Source of the DNA: Flavobacteriales bacterium
GTDB taxonomy: Bacteria; Bacteroidota; Bacteroidia; Flavobacteriales; Flavobacteriaceae
Reading direction: 5' to 3'
Assembly: GCA_027039975.1 (NCBI GenBank)
Contig: JALWFE010000070.1
Location: 1-35,604, forward strand
Length of the DNA stretch: 35,604 nt
In this document: piece after piece, positions 28,875 through 35,604 of the stretch
Layout of the letters: each line of letters starts with the position of its first letter
Numbering within the stretch: position 1 is the stretch's first letter
Made by a program: the position numbers and the translations under genes
Notes under the pieces: model-generated
Databases searched by the model: none
Told to the model about the DNA's origin: nothing
The model's input: only the letters and a program-made list of their open reading frames with translations

Positions 28875-29912
28875 ATGAAAAAATTAATCTTATTATCATT
28901 TTTGTTTTTGGAGATTTTTGTATCCTCCGGACAAAGAAAAATCAGAATCGCATCGATTGATATGGATTATATTTTGGAAAAATTACCGGAATATCAATCG
29001 GCGTTAAAAGAACTGGATGCCCGAGCCAAACGTTGGAAAGAAGAAATAGAGCGAAGGGAAAAAGAAATAAAAGATTTAAAAGCGGCATTGGAACAAGAAA
29101 AAGTTTTGTTGACCAAAGAATTATTACAGGAAAAAGAAGAACAAATTGCTTTTAAAGAAAAAGAATTGTTAAAATATCAATTGGAAAAATTCGGTCCGGA
29201 AGGTGATTATATTTTGCAAAAAGAACATTTAATTACACCGGTACAAGACAGAGTATTTAATGCCGTAGCTAAGTTGTTAAAAACCACCAAATATGATATT
29301 GTTTTTGACAAGGCAAATGATAATCTGGGATTAGTTTATGTTTCACCTAAATTGGATATTTCCGATAAGATTTTAAAACTGATAACAAAAGAAAAAAGTA
29401 AGGAACAAAGGGAAAAGAAAAATAAAGAACGCAAGGAAAAACAAAAAGAACTTAAAAATGAAGCGGCCAAACGGCGTGCCGAATTGGCAGCCAAACGAAA
29501 AGCTGAACGGGAAGCCAAGCGTAAAGCGGCACTTGAAGCTCGAAAAAAACAGCGTGAAGCTAAACAAAAAGCTTTGAAAAAAGGAAAACAAGAAGATAAA
29601 AATACGAAGAAAGCAAATGACAAGCAGGATGATAGTAAAAATAAAGATAAAAAAGACGAACCGGAAAAAAATAAAAAAGATAAAAAAGAAGAATATGGCG
29701 ATCAGTTGACGCCTGAACAACTTAAAGCTTTTGAGGCTCAAAAAAATAAAGCAATGACGCCACAAGAAAAAGCCGCACAACGCAAAGCCGAACGTGAGGC
29801 AAGACGTCAAAAAATATTGGAGGAAAGACGCAAACGCAAGGAAGAAAAAAAGAAAAAATCGAAAAATACGGATAATAAAAAAGTTGATAATAAAGAAGGA
29901 AATAAAAATTAA
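28875..29912 (+). CDS. OmpH/Skp-like periplasmic chaperone with long charged tail
   Basis: The product is 345 aa, twice the length of a normal Skp. A signal peptide (1-19) and an OmpH domain (about 22-170) are clear: IRIASIDMDYILEKLPEY, a long coiled coil (45-100), and KYDIVFDKAND near the end of the domain. Residues 171-345 are a low-complexity tail made almost only of Lys, Glu, Arg, Ala, Gln and Asp, with repeats of the RKAEREA(K/R)RK type at about 207-217 and 303-312. The tail is predicted to be helical/disordered and strongly basic. Skp holds unfolded outer membrane proteins in the periplasm; what the tail adds is unknown. It lies 44 bases after bamA. Confidence 0.88.
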   Translation: MKKLILLSFLFLEIFVSSGQRKIRIASIDMDYILEKLPEYQSALKELDARAKRWKEEIERREKEIKDLKAALEQEKVLLTKELLQEKEEQIAFKEKELLKYQLEKFGPEGDYILQKEHLITPVQDRVFNAVAKLLKTTKYDIVFDKANDNLGLVYVSPKLDISDKILKLITKEKSKEQREKKNKERKEKQKELKNEAAKRRAELAAKRKAEREAKRKAALEARKKQREAKQKALKKGKQEDKNTKKANDKQDDSKNKDKKDEPEKNKKDKKEEYGDQLTPEQLKAFEAQKNKAMTPQEKAAQRKAEREARRQKILEERRKRKEEKKKKSKNTDNKKVDNKEGNKN

Positions 29913-29932
29913 TCATTAAAAATTGAATAAAT

Positions 29933-30439
29933 ATGAGACACTTAAAACTAGTATTAGCGGCATTAATGCTTTGGTTAGGCATATCCAATGTAAATGCCCA
30001 ACAAAAAATTGCCCATATCGACGTGCAAAAAATTTTGTCGGAAATGCCGGAATTTAAAGCCGGTCAAGCAGAAATGAAGAAACTGTATGCAACTTATCAA
30101 AAAGAGTTGCAAGAGATGCAAGATGCTTATCAAGCCAAGCTTAAAAAATATCAAGATGAAGCCAAAACCGTTTCCGAACAAGAAAATCAAAAAAGGGTGC
30201 AAGAATTGATGGAAATGGAAAAAAACATTGCCAAAGCACAACAAGATATTCAAGAAGAAGCCCAAAAGAAAGAAGCTGATTTGATGAAACCTATTCAAGA
30301 AAAACTTTTGAAAGCTATCAAAGATGTAGCAAAAGAAAAAGGTTACGATTATGTTTTTGACAGTTCCGGTCCTACCAATTTGATTGTGGCCAACGGACCT
30401 GATTTGTACAATGATGTCAAAGCCAAATTAGGTTTCTAA
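29933..30439 (+). CDS. skp: OmpH/Skp periplasmic chaperone
   Basis: The product is 168 aa. It has a signal peptide ending in NVNAQ (about 1-22) and one OmpH domain. KIAHIDVQKILSEMPEF opens the domain, a long coiled coil rich in Gln, Lys and Glu (about 50-115) forms the tentacle, and GYDYVFDSSGP closes it near the C-terminus. It is a normal-length Skp trimer subunit that would carry barrel proteins across the periplasm to BamA. It lies 20 bases after the tailed paralogue and is the last gene before a strong terminator. Confidence 0.93.
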   Translation: MRHLKLVLAALMLWLGISNVNAQQKIAHIDVQKILSEMPEFKAGQAEMKKLYATYQKELQEMQDAYQAKLKKYQDEAKTVSEQENQKRVQELMEMEKNIAKAQQDIQEEAQKKEADLMKPIQEKLLKAIKDVAKEKGYDYVFDSSGPTNLIVANGPDLYNDVKAKLGF

Positions 30440-30456
30440 TTTTGAAGAGATAAAAA

Positions 30457-30484
30457 AAATCCCGGCTTTTACCGGGATTTTTTT
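30457..30484 (+). terminator. Terminator of the porG-skp operon
   Basis: AAATCCCGG (30457-30465) pairs with CCGGGATTT (30472-30480) around a 6-base loop, followed by T to 30484. It is a strong intrinsic terminator. Confidence 0.92.
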
Positions 30485-30588
30485 GTATCTACTTTATATT
30501 TGTAACCTATGTAACAAAAATTTTATAATAGAAAATGATTTTTGTTATATTATTGAAAAAATTATAAAAAAATACGCTTGAATATTCG

Positions 30589-30596
30589 TAACTTTG
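30589..30596 (+). promoter_or_regulatory. -7 box for citrate synthase gene
   Basis: TAACTTTG matches TAnnTTTG and lies 25 bases before the gltA ATG. No -33 TTG is at the usual distance. Confidence 0.5.
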
Positions 30597-30621
30597 AAGG
30601 AATTTTAAAAGTATTAGTAAT

Positions 30622-31932
30622 ATGAAGTGTTTAAAACAAAAATTATATAATAAAATAGAAGCACATCGCCCGAGAACCAAAAGATTGGCAAAAGAATACG
30701 GTGATGTAGTTGTTGATCAAGTCAGAGCCGGTCAAATAATCGGCGGGATGCGGGGTATTAAAAGTTTGATATCCGATATTTCTTATTTGGACCCTTATGA
30801 AGGTATCCGTTACAGAGGCTATACATTGCCCGAAGTATTTGAAAAATTACCGAAACCCGAAGGTGCCGAGATGCCTTATGTAGAAGGTTTGTATTATTTG
30901 TTGTTGACAGGTGACATTCCGACGCAAGATCAAGTCGAAGCTTTGATAATGGATATGAACAATCGCCGTATTATTCCCAAATATGTTTGGGATGTGGTCG
31001 ATTCTTTCCCGAGCGAAAGTCATCCGATGGCCATATTATCGGCGGCGGTGATGAGTTTGGAACGTGAATCATTATTCAATGTTAAATACCGTCAAGGTAT
31101 CAGTAAAATGGATTACTGGGATCCGACTTATGAAGATGCTACCAATTTATTGGCTAAAATTCCATTGATTGGCGCTTATATTTACAACAAACTTTACAAT
31201 CCCGAAGGTGGGCATCGTTATCCGGATCCTACTTTGGATTTAGGTGCAAATTTTGCCTATATGATGGGTAAAGACAAACCTTATGACGATGTATCGCGAA
31301 TGTATTTCATTATCCACGCTGATCACGAAGCTGGTAATGTCAGTGCGCATACCGGTCATTTGATAGCCAGTTCGTTGTCTGATGTTTATTATGCCATCTC
31401 CGGTATGATAAACGGATTGGCAGGTCCGTTGCACGGCTTGGCCAATCAGGAAGTTTTACGTTGGCTTCATAAGTTGTATGATAAATACGGTGATCAAGTT
31501 CCCGATAAAAAAGAATTGGAAAAATATGTTTGGGATACCTTAAACAGCGGTCAGGTCATTCCGGGTTTCGGACATGCCGTATTACGCAAAACCGATCCGA
31601 GATATACGGTTCAGAGGGAATTTTGTTTGACACATATGCCCGATGATCCGTTGTTCAAATATGTATCTGCTTTGTATGAAGTGGTTCCACCGATACTAAT
31701 GGAGCATGGAAAAGCTAAAAATCCTTGGCCAAATGTTGATGCTCAATCCGGTGTGGTGCAATGGCATTACGGTGTCAGGGAATATGATTTTTATACCGTA
31801 TTATTTTCCATAGGACGTTCTATAGGTGTGTTGTCCAATATTATTTGGGACAGGGCATTGGGATATCCTATTGAAAGACCTAAATCCATTACAACGGATA
31901 TGTTGGAAGAGATGGTTGGTATTAAGAAATGA
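30622..31932 (+). CDS. gltA: Citrate synthase, eukaryote-like type
   Basis: The enzyme joins oxaloacetate and acetyl-CoA to make citrate, the entry step of the TCA cycle. The product is 436 aa. The catalytic triad is clear: His 271 in GPLHGLANQ, His 318 in GFGHAVLRKTDPR and Asp 373 in NPWPNVDAQSG. The blocks GGMRGIKSLI, SYLDPYEGIRYRGYTLPE and DHEAGNVSAHTGHL are those of mitochondrial citrate synthase and its Geobacter-type bacterial relatives. They differ from the NADH-regulated enzyme typical of Gram-negative bacteria. That type is usually a dimer not inhibited by NADH. It is monocistronic between two terminators. Confidence 0.96.
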   Translation: MKCLKQKLYNKIEAHRPRTKRLAKEYGDVVVDQVRAGQIIGGMRGIKSLISDISYLDPYEGIRYRGYTLPEVFEKLPKPEGAEMPYVEGLYYLLLTGDIPTQDQVEALIMDMNNRRIIPKYVWDVVDSFPSESHPMAILSAAVMSLERESLFNVKYRQGISKMDYWDPTYEDATNLLAKIPLIGAYIYNKLYNPEGGHRYPDPTLDLGANFAYMMGKDKPYDDVSRMYFIIHADHEAGNVSAHTGHLIASSLSDVYYAISGMINGLAGPLHGLANQEVLRWLHKLYDKYGDQVPDKKELEKYVWDTLNSGQVIPGFGHAVLRKTDPRYTVQREFCLTHMPDDPLFKYVSALYEVVPPILMEHGKAKNPWPNVDAQSGVVQWHYGVREYDFYTVLFSIGRSIGVLSNIIWDRALGYPIERPKSITTDMLEEMVGIKK

Positions 31933-31958
31933 TAGTTGATTATTTACCGATATAAAAA

Positions 31959-31999
31959 AAACTACCGGCGGGGCCCTCAGGGCGCCCGCCGGTAGTTTT
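31959..31999. terminator. Strong bidirectional terminator after gltA
   Basis: A 14-bp perfect stem (31959-31972 with 31985-31998) is extended by GCCC/GGGC around a TCA loop, with one bulged G at 31984. It is flanked by A on the left and T on the right, so it can stop transcripts from both gltA and the convergent minus-strand gene. Confidence 0.88.
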
Positions 32000-32012
32000 A
32001 CGTAATTTAAGA

Positions 32013-33611
32013 TTATTTGAAATTAATTCTGTAATACTTGATATTATCATGGTCTTTGGCCGGAATTACAGCCGTATTGGGTCCTATCATAGTGCATTCT
32101 ATCGGTATGAAATTGAATTTTGATTTTTCAGGTTTCGGAATGAGTTGTTTTTCTATGCTTCCGTCGTTATCCGATATTTTTATGGTATTTAAGTTTTTCA
32201 ATTCACTACCTTTTTTGTAGAAAGGTACATTACCGGAAGGTTTTTCTAAAGTTGAGTCTGTAAACAGCAAATATTCTTTTCCGTTTTGGTAAGTGCTGAA
32301 AAATGAGTGTAAAGCCAATCGCGGTTTAACAAATTGTTTTTTATGAATTTTTCTGACTCTTAAAATATCACCATTTGCCGCTACTTTGACATTAAATAAA
32401 TCTCCGACAATTTCCCGTATGGTAGTTTCCCGGTTTCTTCCTTTCATCATCAACGGAATGTATAAGTCTTCGGCATTAACAATCATATCGCCGTTTGGTA
32501 ACAATATTGATTGCCGTATGACTATTGTATGATTTTTGGTTTTTTTGTAGTGTTTTTTGGTACCCACGGCAACCAATTTTTTCTTAAAATTTTTATAAGA
32601 TTGATTTAATTCAACCATTTCTTTGGACAGATTGAGACGGAAAAATCCATCTATATCGTTGATTTCCAAGAAATTATTTCTATAAAAACCGTAAACGATT
32701 ACATTTTCATTATCTAATTTAAGTTGTATTTTGTCTATAACTTTTTTTGGTTTGATTTGAAAATGTTTTACTGAATATCGGTCAATACGGTAAACGGTAA
32801 AATGACGAGTAATATCATTATTTAATATACGTTTTTCTTTTAAAGGGTTACTTCTGAAAATTTGGGTAGCAAGAAAAACTTCACCATTTTGGTTGTCAAC
32901 TTGCAAGTCGTTAATATACAGTAGTTTAGAAGGAGTTTTATCGACAATTTCTTGGCTGTAAAGTTCTTTGAAATTACGGTTAAAAACATGGATGTGATAT
33001 TTAGTTGGTTTCTTTTGTTGGTCACGATAAACAATGGCAAAATAATTATTGTTCTTTGAAAACCGGATAAAAATTTTCGGATTAAAAAAGTTTACATCGC
33101 TGTAATATTGCAATTTTTGATAATATAACGAACCGGGATTGACAAAGAGGTTTACTTCGTTTTTAGGATAAAGAAAATTTAAATGAAAGAATTCTTTTGT
33201 GTTTGTTTCTCCGGTATCTATATTTTGGTCGATTACTTTAAAACTATAAAATTTGTCCCGGAGATTTTGTTCCAGATTAATTAAATATAAATGATTGTTA
33301 TTGACAAAAGCCCCTTTGATACTTCCTTTGATGTTTCCTTTATTGAGTTTAAAGGTTTTTGAACGGCGGATTTGCATATTTTTATCAAAAAATGTCGTAT
33401 AAGATTCGGAAATTACCGGATCGATCAAAAATCCGCTTCGTTTGGAACTGACGGTGATAAAACCACCCTTATTATCGGGTAAAATATAATCATTTTGTAC
33501 CCGTGCCGTGCTTAATTTGTAAACATCGCTTTCTTTAAGGTTGACATTAACGCCTTGCGAAAATGTCAGTGCCGTTATCAATAACGACAATAATAATACT
33601 GAACGTTTCAT
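32013..33611 (-). CDS. Secreted protein of unknown function, beta-rich
   Basis: The product is 532 aa. A signal peptide (about 1-18, ending TFSQ) directs export. I do not recognise the family. The mature part is rich in alternating hydrophobic strands with turns such as PDNKGGFITVS, NNNHLYLINL and NGEVFLATQ at irregular intervals, as in a beta-propeller, but no blade signature is certain. Lys- and aromatic-rich stretches are common and cysteine is nearly absent. It has no lipobox Cys, no sorting domain for type IX secretion and no outer membrane anchor that I can see. The upstream gene on the same strand ends 63 bases before it. Confidence 0.7.
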   Translation of the reverse strand: MKRSVLLLSLLITALTFSQGVNVNLKESDVYKLSTARVQNDYILPDNKGGFITVSSKRSGFLIDPVISESYTTFFDKNMQIRRSKTFKLNKGNIKGSIKGAFVNNNHLYLINLEQNLRDKFYSFKVIDQNIDTGETNTKEFFHLNFLYPKNEVNLFVNPGSLYYQKLQYYSDVNFFNPKIFIRFSKNNNYFAIVYRDQQKKPTKYHIHVFNRNFKELYSQEIVDKTPSKLLYINDLQVDNQNGEVFLATQIFRSNPLKEKRILNNDITRHFTVYRIDRYSVKHFQIKPKKVIDKIQLKLDNENVIVYGFYRNNFLEINDIDGFFRLNLSKEMVELNQSYKNFKKKLVAVGTKKHYKKTKNHTIVIRQSILLPNGDMIVNAEDLYIPLMMKGRNRETTIREIVGDLFNVKVAANGDILRVRKIHKKQFVKPRLALHSFFSTYQNGKEYLLFTDSTLEKPSGNVPFYKKGSELKNLNTIKISDNDGSIEKQLIPKPEKSKFNFIPIECTMIGPNTAVIPAKDHDNIKYYRINFK

Positions 33612-33674
33612 AATTTACCAGTTTGTTTGTGTTAGGTTTTGTGTTTGTGTTATTGTTTTGTTTGAGTTTTTTAT

Positions 33675-34490
33675 TTATGTTTTCTTTTGTTTTAAAGTTT
33701 GACCGAGATTAAAAACATTTTCTATGGGTTGAAAATCGTTTGTTGTTTTTTTTATGAATCTGATATCGTAATCAGAACGATTGAGTAAGATACGCATCGT
33801 ATTTTCCACTTGCTGATACAATGGCTTTATCAGCCATTGTATTTCTTCTGGACCTTGTTTGATTTCATCATAAATAGCTTTACGTTTTTCTTCCATTTTA
33901 CGGTTGAGTAATTCTTGATATTTTTCCGATTTTTTCCAGTAATTACCCAAATTTAACGGACGTTTTTTGTATTCCATCATTTCTGCAATCTTCCATTCGT
34001 GGTTGATTTCGGAAAATGATAAAAATTTAGGTTGCAATCCTGCTATATAAATCAATTTGTTCTGGTGGTCTGTTTTTATCATTAAATCTTTAAGGTTTAT
34101 ACCGTATTTGGCAACCAGTTGGATTTGTAAGGCACCGATGAAATGTAAATCTTTATCGTTATCCGAAAATTTTTCGTTCCAAGTCCGTGTAAAATTGGTA
34201 TCAATTTCGATTAAACCTATTTCCAGAATGTCTTTCATTCCGGCAACATTGAGTTTACGGTTTCTCAATTCTTCAATTTCTTTTCTTTGATTGAGAACTT
34301 CCTGTTTGAGTTGTTTAAGCTCGTTGGAATTAACCGGTTGCAATTTTATATACAGATACATTAAAACAGCTCCGGCAATCAAACTAATTCCGAATTGATT
34401 TAACCTTGACAATAACGCTGTCAACCCTATTAATAATACTAAAATGAAAATGAGCTCTTTCTTAAATTTTTTCCAAAAAAATTTCAACAT
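33675..34490 (-). CDS. Membrane-anchored protein, distantly DUF4230-like
   Basis: From ATG 34490 the product is 271 aa. A longer frame uses a TTG at 34517, but an AAGGAAATA sequence just before 34490 acts as a Shine-Dalgarno signal and supports the ATG. Two hydrophobic segments (about 12-28 and 33-47) form a hairpin anchor, followed by a coiled coil (about 52-78) and a soluble domain. The soluble part has a beta-sheet (ALQIQLVAKYGINLKDL), a PKFLSFSEINHEWK strand pair and a long helix with KMEEKRKAIYDEIKQG. This order resembles DUF4230 proteins, but the match is only by pattern. Function is unknown. Confidence 0.65.
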   Translation of the reverse strand: MLKFFWKKFKKELIFILVLLIGLTALLSRLNQFGISLIAGAVLMYLYIKLQPVNSNELKQLKQEVLNQRKEIEELRNRKLNVAGMKDILEIGLIEIDTNFTRTWNEKFSDNDKDLHFIGALQIQLVAKYGINLKDLMIKTDHQNKLIYIAGLQPKFLSFSEINHEWKIAEMMEYKKRPLNLGNYWKKSEKYQELLNRKMEEKRKAIYDEIKQGPEEIQWLIKPLYQQVENTMRILLNRSDYDIRFIKKTTNDFQPIENVFNLGQTLKQKKT

Positions 34491-34660
34491 TATTTCCTTT
34501 TGTTTTACGTTATGCAATTTAAAGTGTTATTTTTTGACAATATGCAACAAAAAGCATTTTTTTTTGAAAATACACTATAATTTCGATGATTTTATCGATT
34601 TAAGCTTAATATTAATAATAATATAATTTTTTGAAAAACAAATTGGAATATATTAAGATT

Positions 34661-35479
34661 TTAAATATTATTATTGAATTTATTTTTTAATTCTTCTAAT
34701 TTTTCCAGTTCTTTTTGCAATTTTATCCGTTCGTAAACGTTTTGAATGACTTTTTTTGTGTAAAGCGGGAAGTCGGCACGCATAATCCAACCGTAATAGC
34801 CGTGATCTTTTTGCAAAACATCCGAGACTTTTTGTCCTTTGTATTTTCCGAAATTGATGATTTCTTCATTTTTGTCATTATATATAATACGTCCTTGAAA
34901 ATCGGCGGCTTTAAAATATGAACTGAATCTGCTTAATGCTTCCATATCTTTGGGTAAGTTATCATATTTTTTTATTTGGGCTTTAAAGATTTCATAAGTG
35001 GCTTTGGTATCCGCTTCGGCCGAATGCGCATCTGTTAATTCGTCATCACAATAAAAACGGTAGGCGGCACTCAAATTTCTCGGTTCCATTTTATGAAATA
35101 TATTCTGGATATCAATTAAATTATTTGTTTTCAAATCAAAATCGATACCGGCTCGCAACAATTCTTCTGCCAGCAAAGGCACATCAAAACGGTTGGAATT
35201 GAAACCGGCTAAATCGGCATCATGTATAAGCCGGTAAACCTCGGGGGCTATTTCTTTAAAAGTAGGTGCGTTGGCAACATCTTCATCATAAATACCATGA
35301 ACTTTTGAAGCTTCTGCCGGTATGTGCATTTCGGGATTAACCCGCCAAGTTTTACTGATTTCCGTTCCGTCAGGTTCAACCCGCAAAATGGCGATTTCTA
35401 CGATGCGATCTTTGGCGGTATTGATACCGGTTGTTTCCAAATCAAAAAAACAAATAGGTTTGGTTAGTTGTAAAGTCAT
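34661..35479 (-). CDS. DEDDh 3'-5' exonuclease with C-terminal DUF3820-like domain
   Basis: The product is 272 aa. The exonuclease domain (about 8-170) carries Asp 13 and Glu 15 in FDLETTG, Asp 99 in NRFDVPLL, and His 152 and Asp 157 in AHSAEADTKA: the complete DEDDh set of the DnaQ/RNase T superfamily. It would remove nucleotides from the 3' end of DNA or RNA with two metal ions. Residues about 206-240 (INFGKYKGQKVSDVL and YYGWIMRADF) match the small DUF3820-type module often joined to such nucleases. A charged C-terminal helix follows. It could be a stand-alone proofreading or repair nuclease; the exact substrate cannot be told. Confidence 0.9.
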   Translation of the reverse strand: MTLQLTKPICFFDLETTGINTAKDRIVEIAILRVEPDGTEISKTWRVNPEMHIPAEASKVHGIYDEDVANAPTFKEIAPEVYRLIHDADLAGFNSNRFDVPLLAEELLRAGIDFDLKTNNLIDIQNIFHKMEPRNLSAAYRFYCDDELTDAHSAEADTKATYEIFKAQIKKYDNLPKDMEALSRFSSYFKAADFQGRIIYNDKNEEIINFGKYKGQKVSDVLQKDHGYYGWIMRADFPLYTKKVIQNVYERIKLQKELEKLEELKNKFNNNI

Positions 35480-35511
35480 AATTTTCTAATTTTATTATTA
35501 AAAATTTAATA

Positions 35512-35519
35512 CAAATGTA
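35512..35519 (-). promoter_or_regulatory. -7 box for the exonuclease gene
   Basis: On the minus strand this reads TACATTTG, matching TAnnTTTG, 32 bases before the start codon. No -33 TTG is seen at the usual distance. Confidence 0.5.
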
Positions 35520-35604
35520 TGGATTATTGAGAAACTGAGAAAATTAGGGATATTTAATAAATCAAGGTTAATAATAATATTTTTTGAGAAACGTGCATCA
35601 GAAA

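Noticed and set aside
29336-29810. Two long antisense frames opposite the charged OmpH tail
   Set aside because: They arise from the Lys/Glu-rich repetitive codons and encode Phe/Leu-rich low complexity; no support for expression.

Overview
The window is a piece of the core chromosome of a Bacteroidota bacterium, most likely Flavobacteriia-like. The evidence is an AT-rich sequence, repeated TAnnTTTG-type -7 promoter boxes, few Shine-Dalgarno sequences, a tRNA-tuf-tRNA-secE-nusG-rplKAJL-rpoBC block ending in a DUF3467 gene, a cysteine-free L32, and a porG-uppS-bamA-skp-skp cluster. The genus cannot be named from the sequence alone.

Layout. (1) 1-1711 looks accessory: a glycine-rich, bacteriocin-like hypothetical protein with a tiny membrane protein, a terminator, a GC-rich hairpin, and an alpha/beta-hydrolase gene cut off just after its oxyanion motif and abutting a small multi-pass membrane protein. 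(2) 1723-15371 is the information-processing block: tandem promoters, tRNA-Thr/Tyr/Gly/Thr, tuf, tRNA-Trp, secE, nusG, rplK, rplA, rplJ, rplL, rpoB, rpoC and a DUF3467 gene. Strong hairpins sit after tuf, between nusG and rplK, and between rplL and rpoB, where expression of ribosomal proteins and RNA polymerase could be separated. (3) 15469-17932 is pheT. (4) 18037-20863 (minus strand) is yceD-rpmF-accB-accC, joining L32 supply and the start of fatty acid synthesis. (5) 21030-23468 is gyrB plus an eIF1/SUI1-like factor. (6) 23440-24595 (minus) holds a cytochrome b561-like protein and a TrmH-family RNA methyltransferase. (7) 24777-30484 is an envelope-biogenesis operon: a PorG-like type IX secretion protein, undecaprenyl diphosphate synthase, BamA and two Skp/OmpH chaperones, the first with a very long Lys/Glu/Arg-rich tail. 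(8) 30589-31999 is a citrate synthase of the eukaryote/Geobacter-like type. (9) 32013-35519 (minus) holds an unrecognised secreted protein, an unrecognised membrane-anchored protein and a DEDDh exonuclease.

No stretch over about 300 bases lacks a gene. I saw no rRNA, CRISPR array, insertion sequence or prophage. The best candidates for undescribed biology are the glycine-rich/membrane protein pair at the left end, the RNA hairpins inside the ribosomal protein/RNA polymerase operon, the DUF3467 protein tied to rpoC, the tailed OmpH protein, and the secreted/membrane pair at the right end. None is proven to be a new system.
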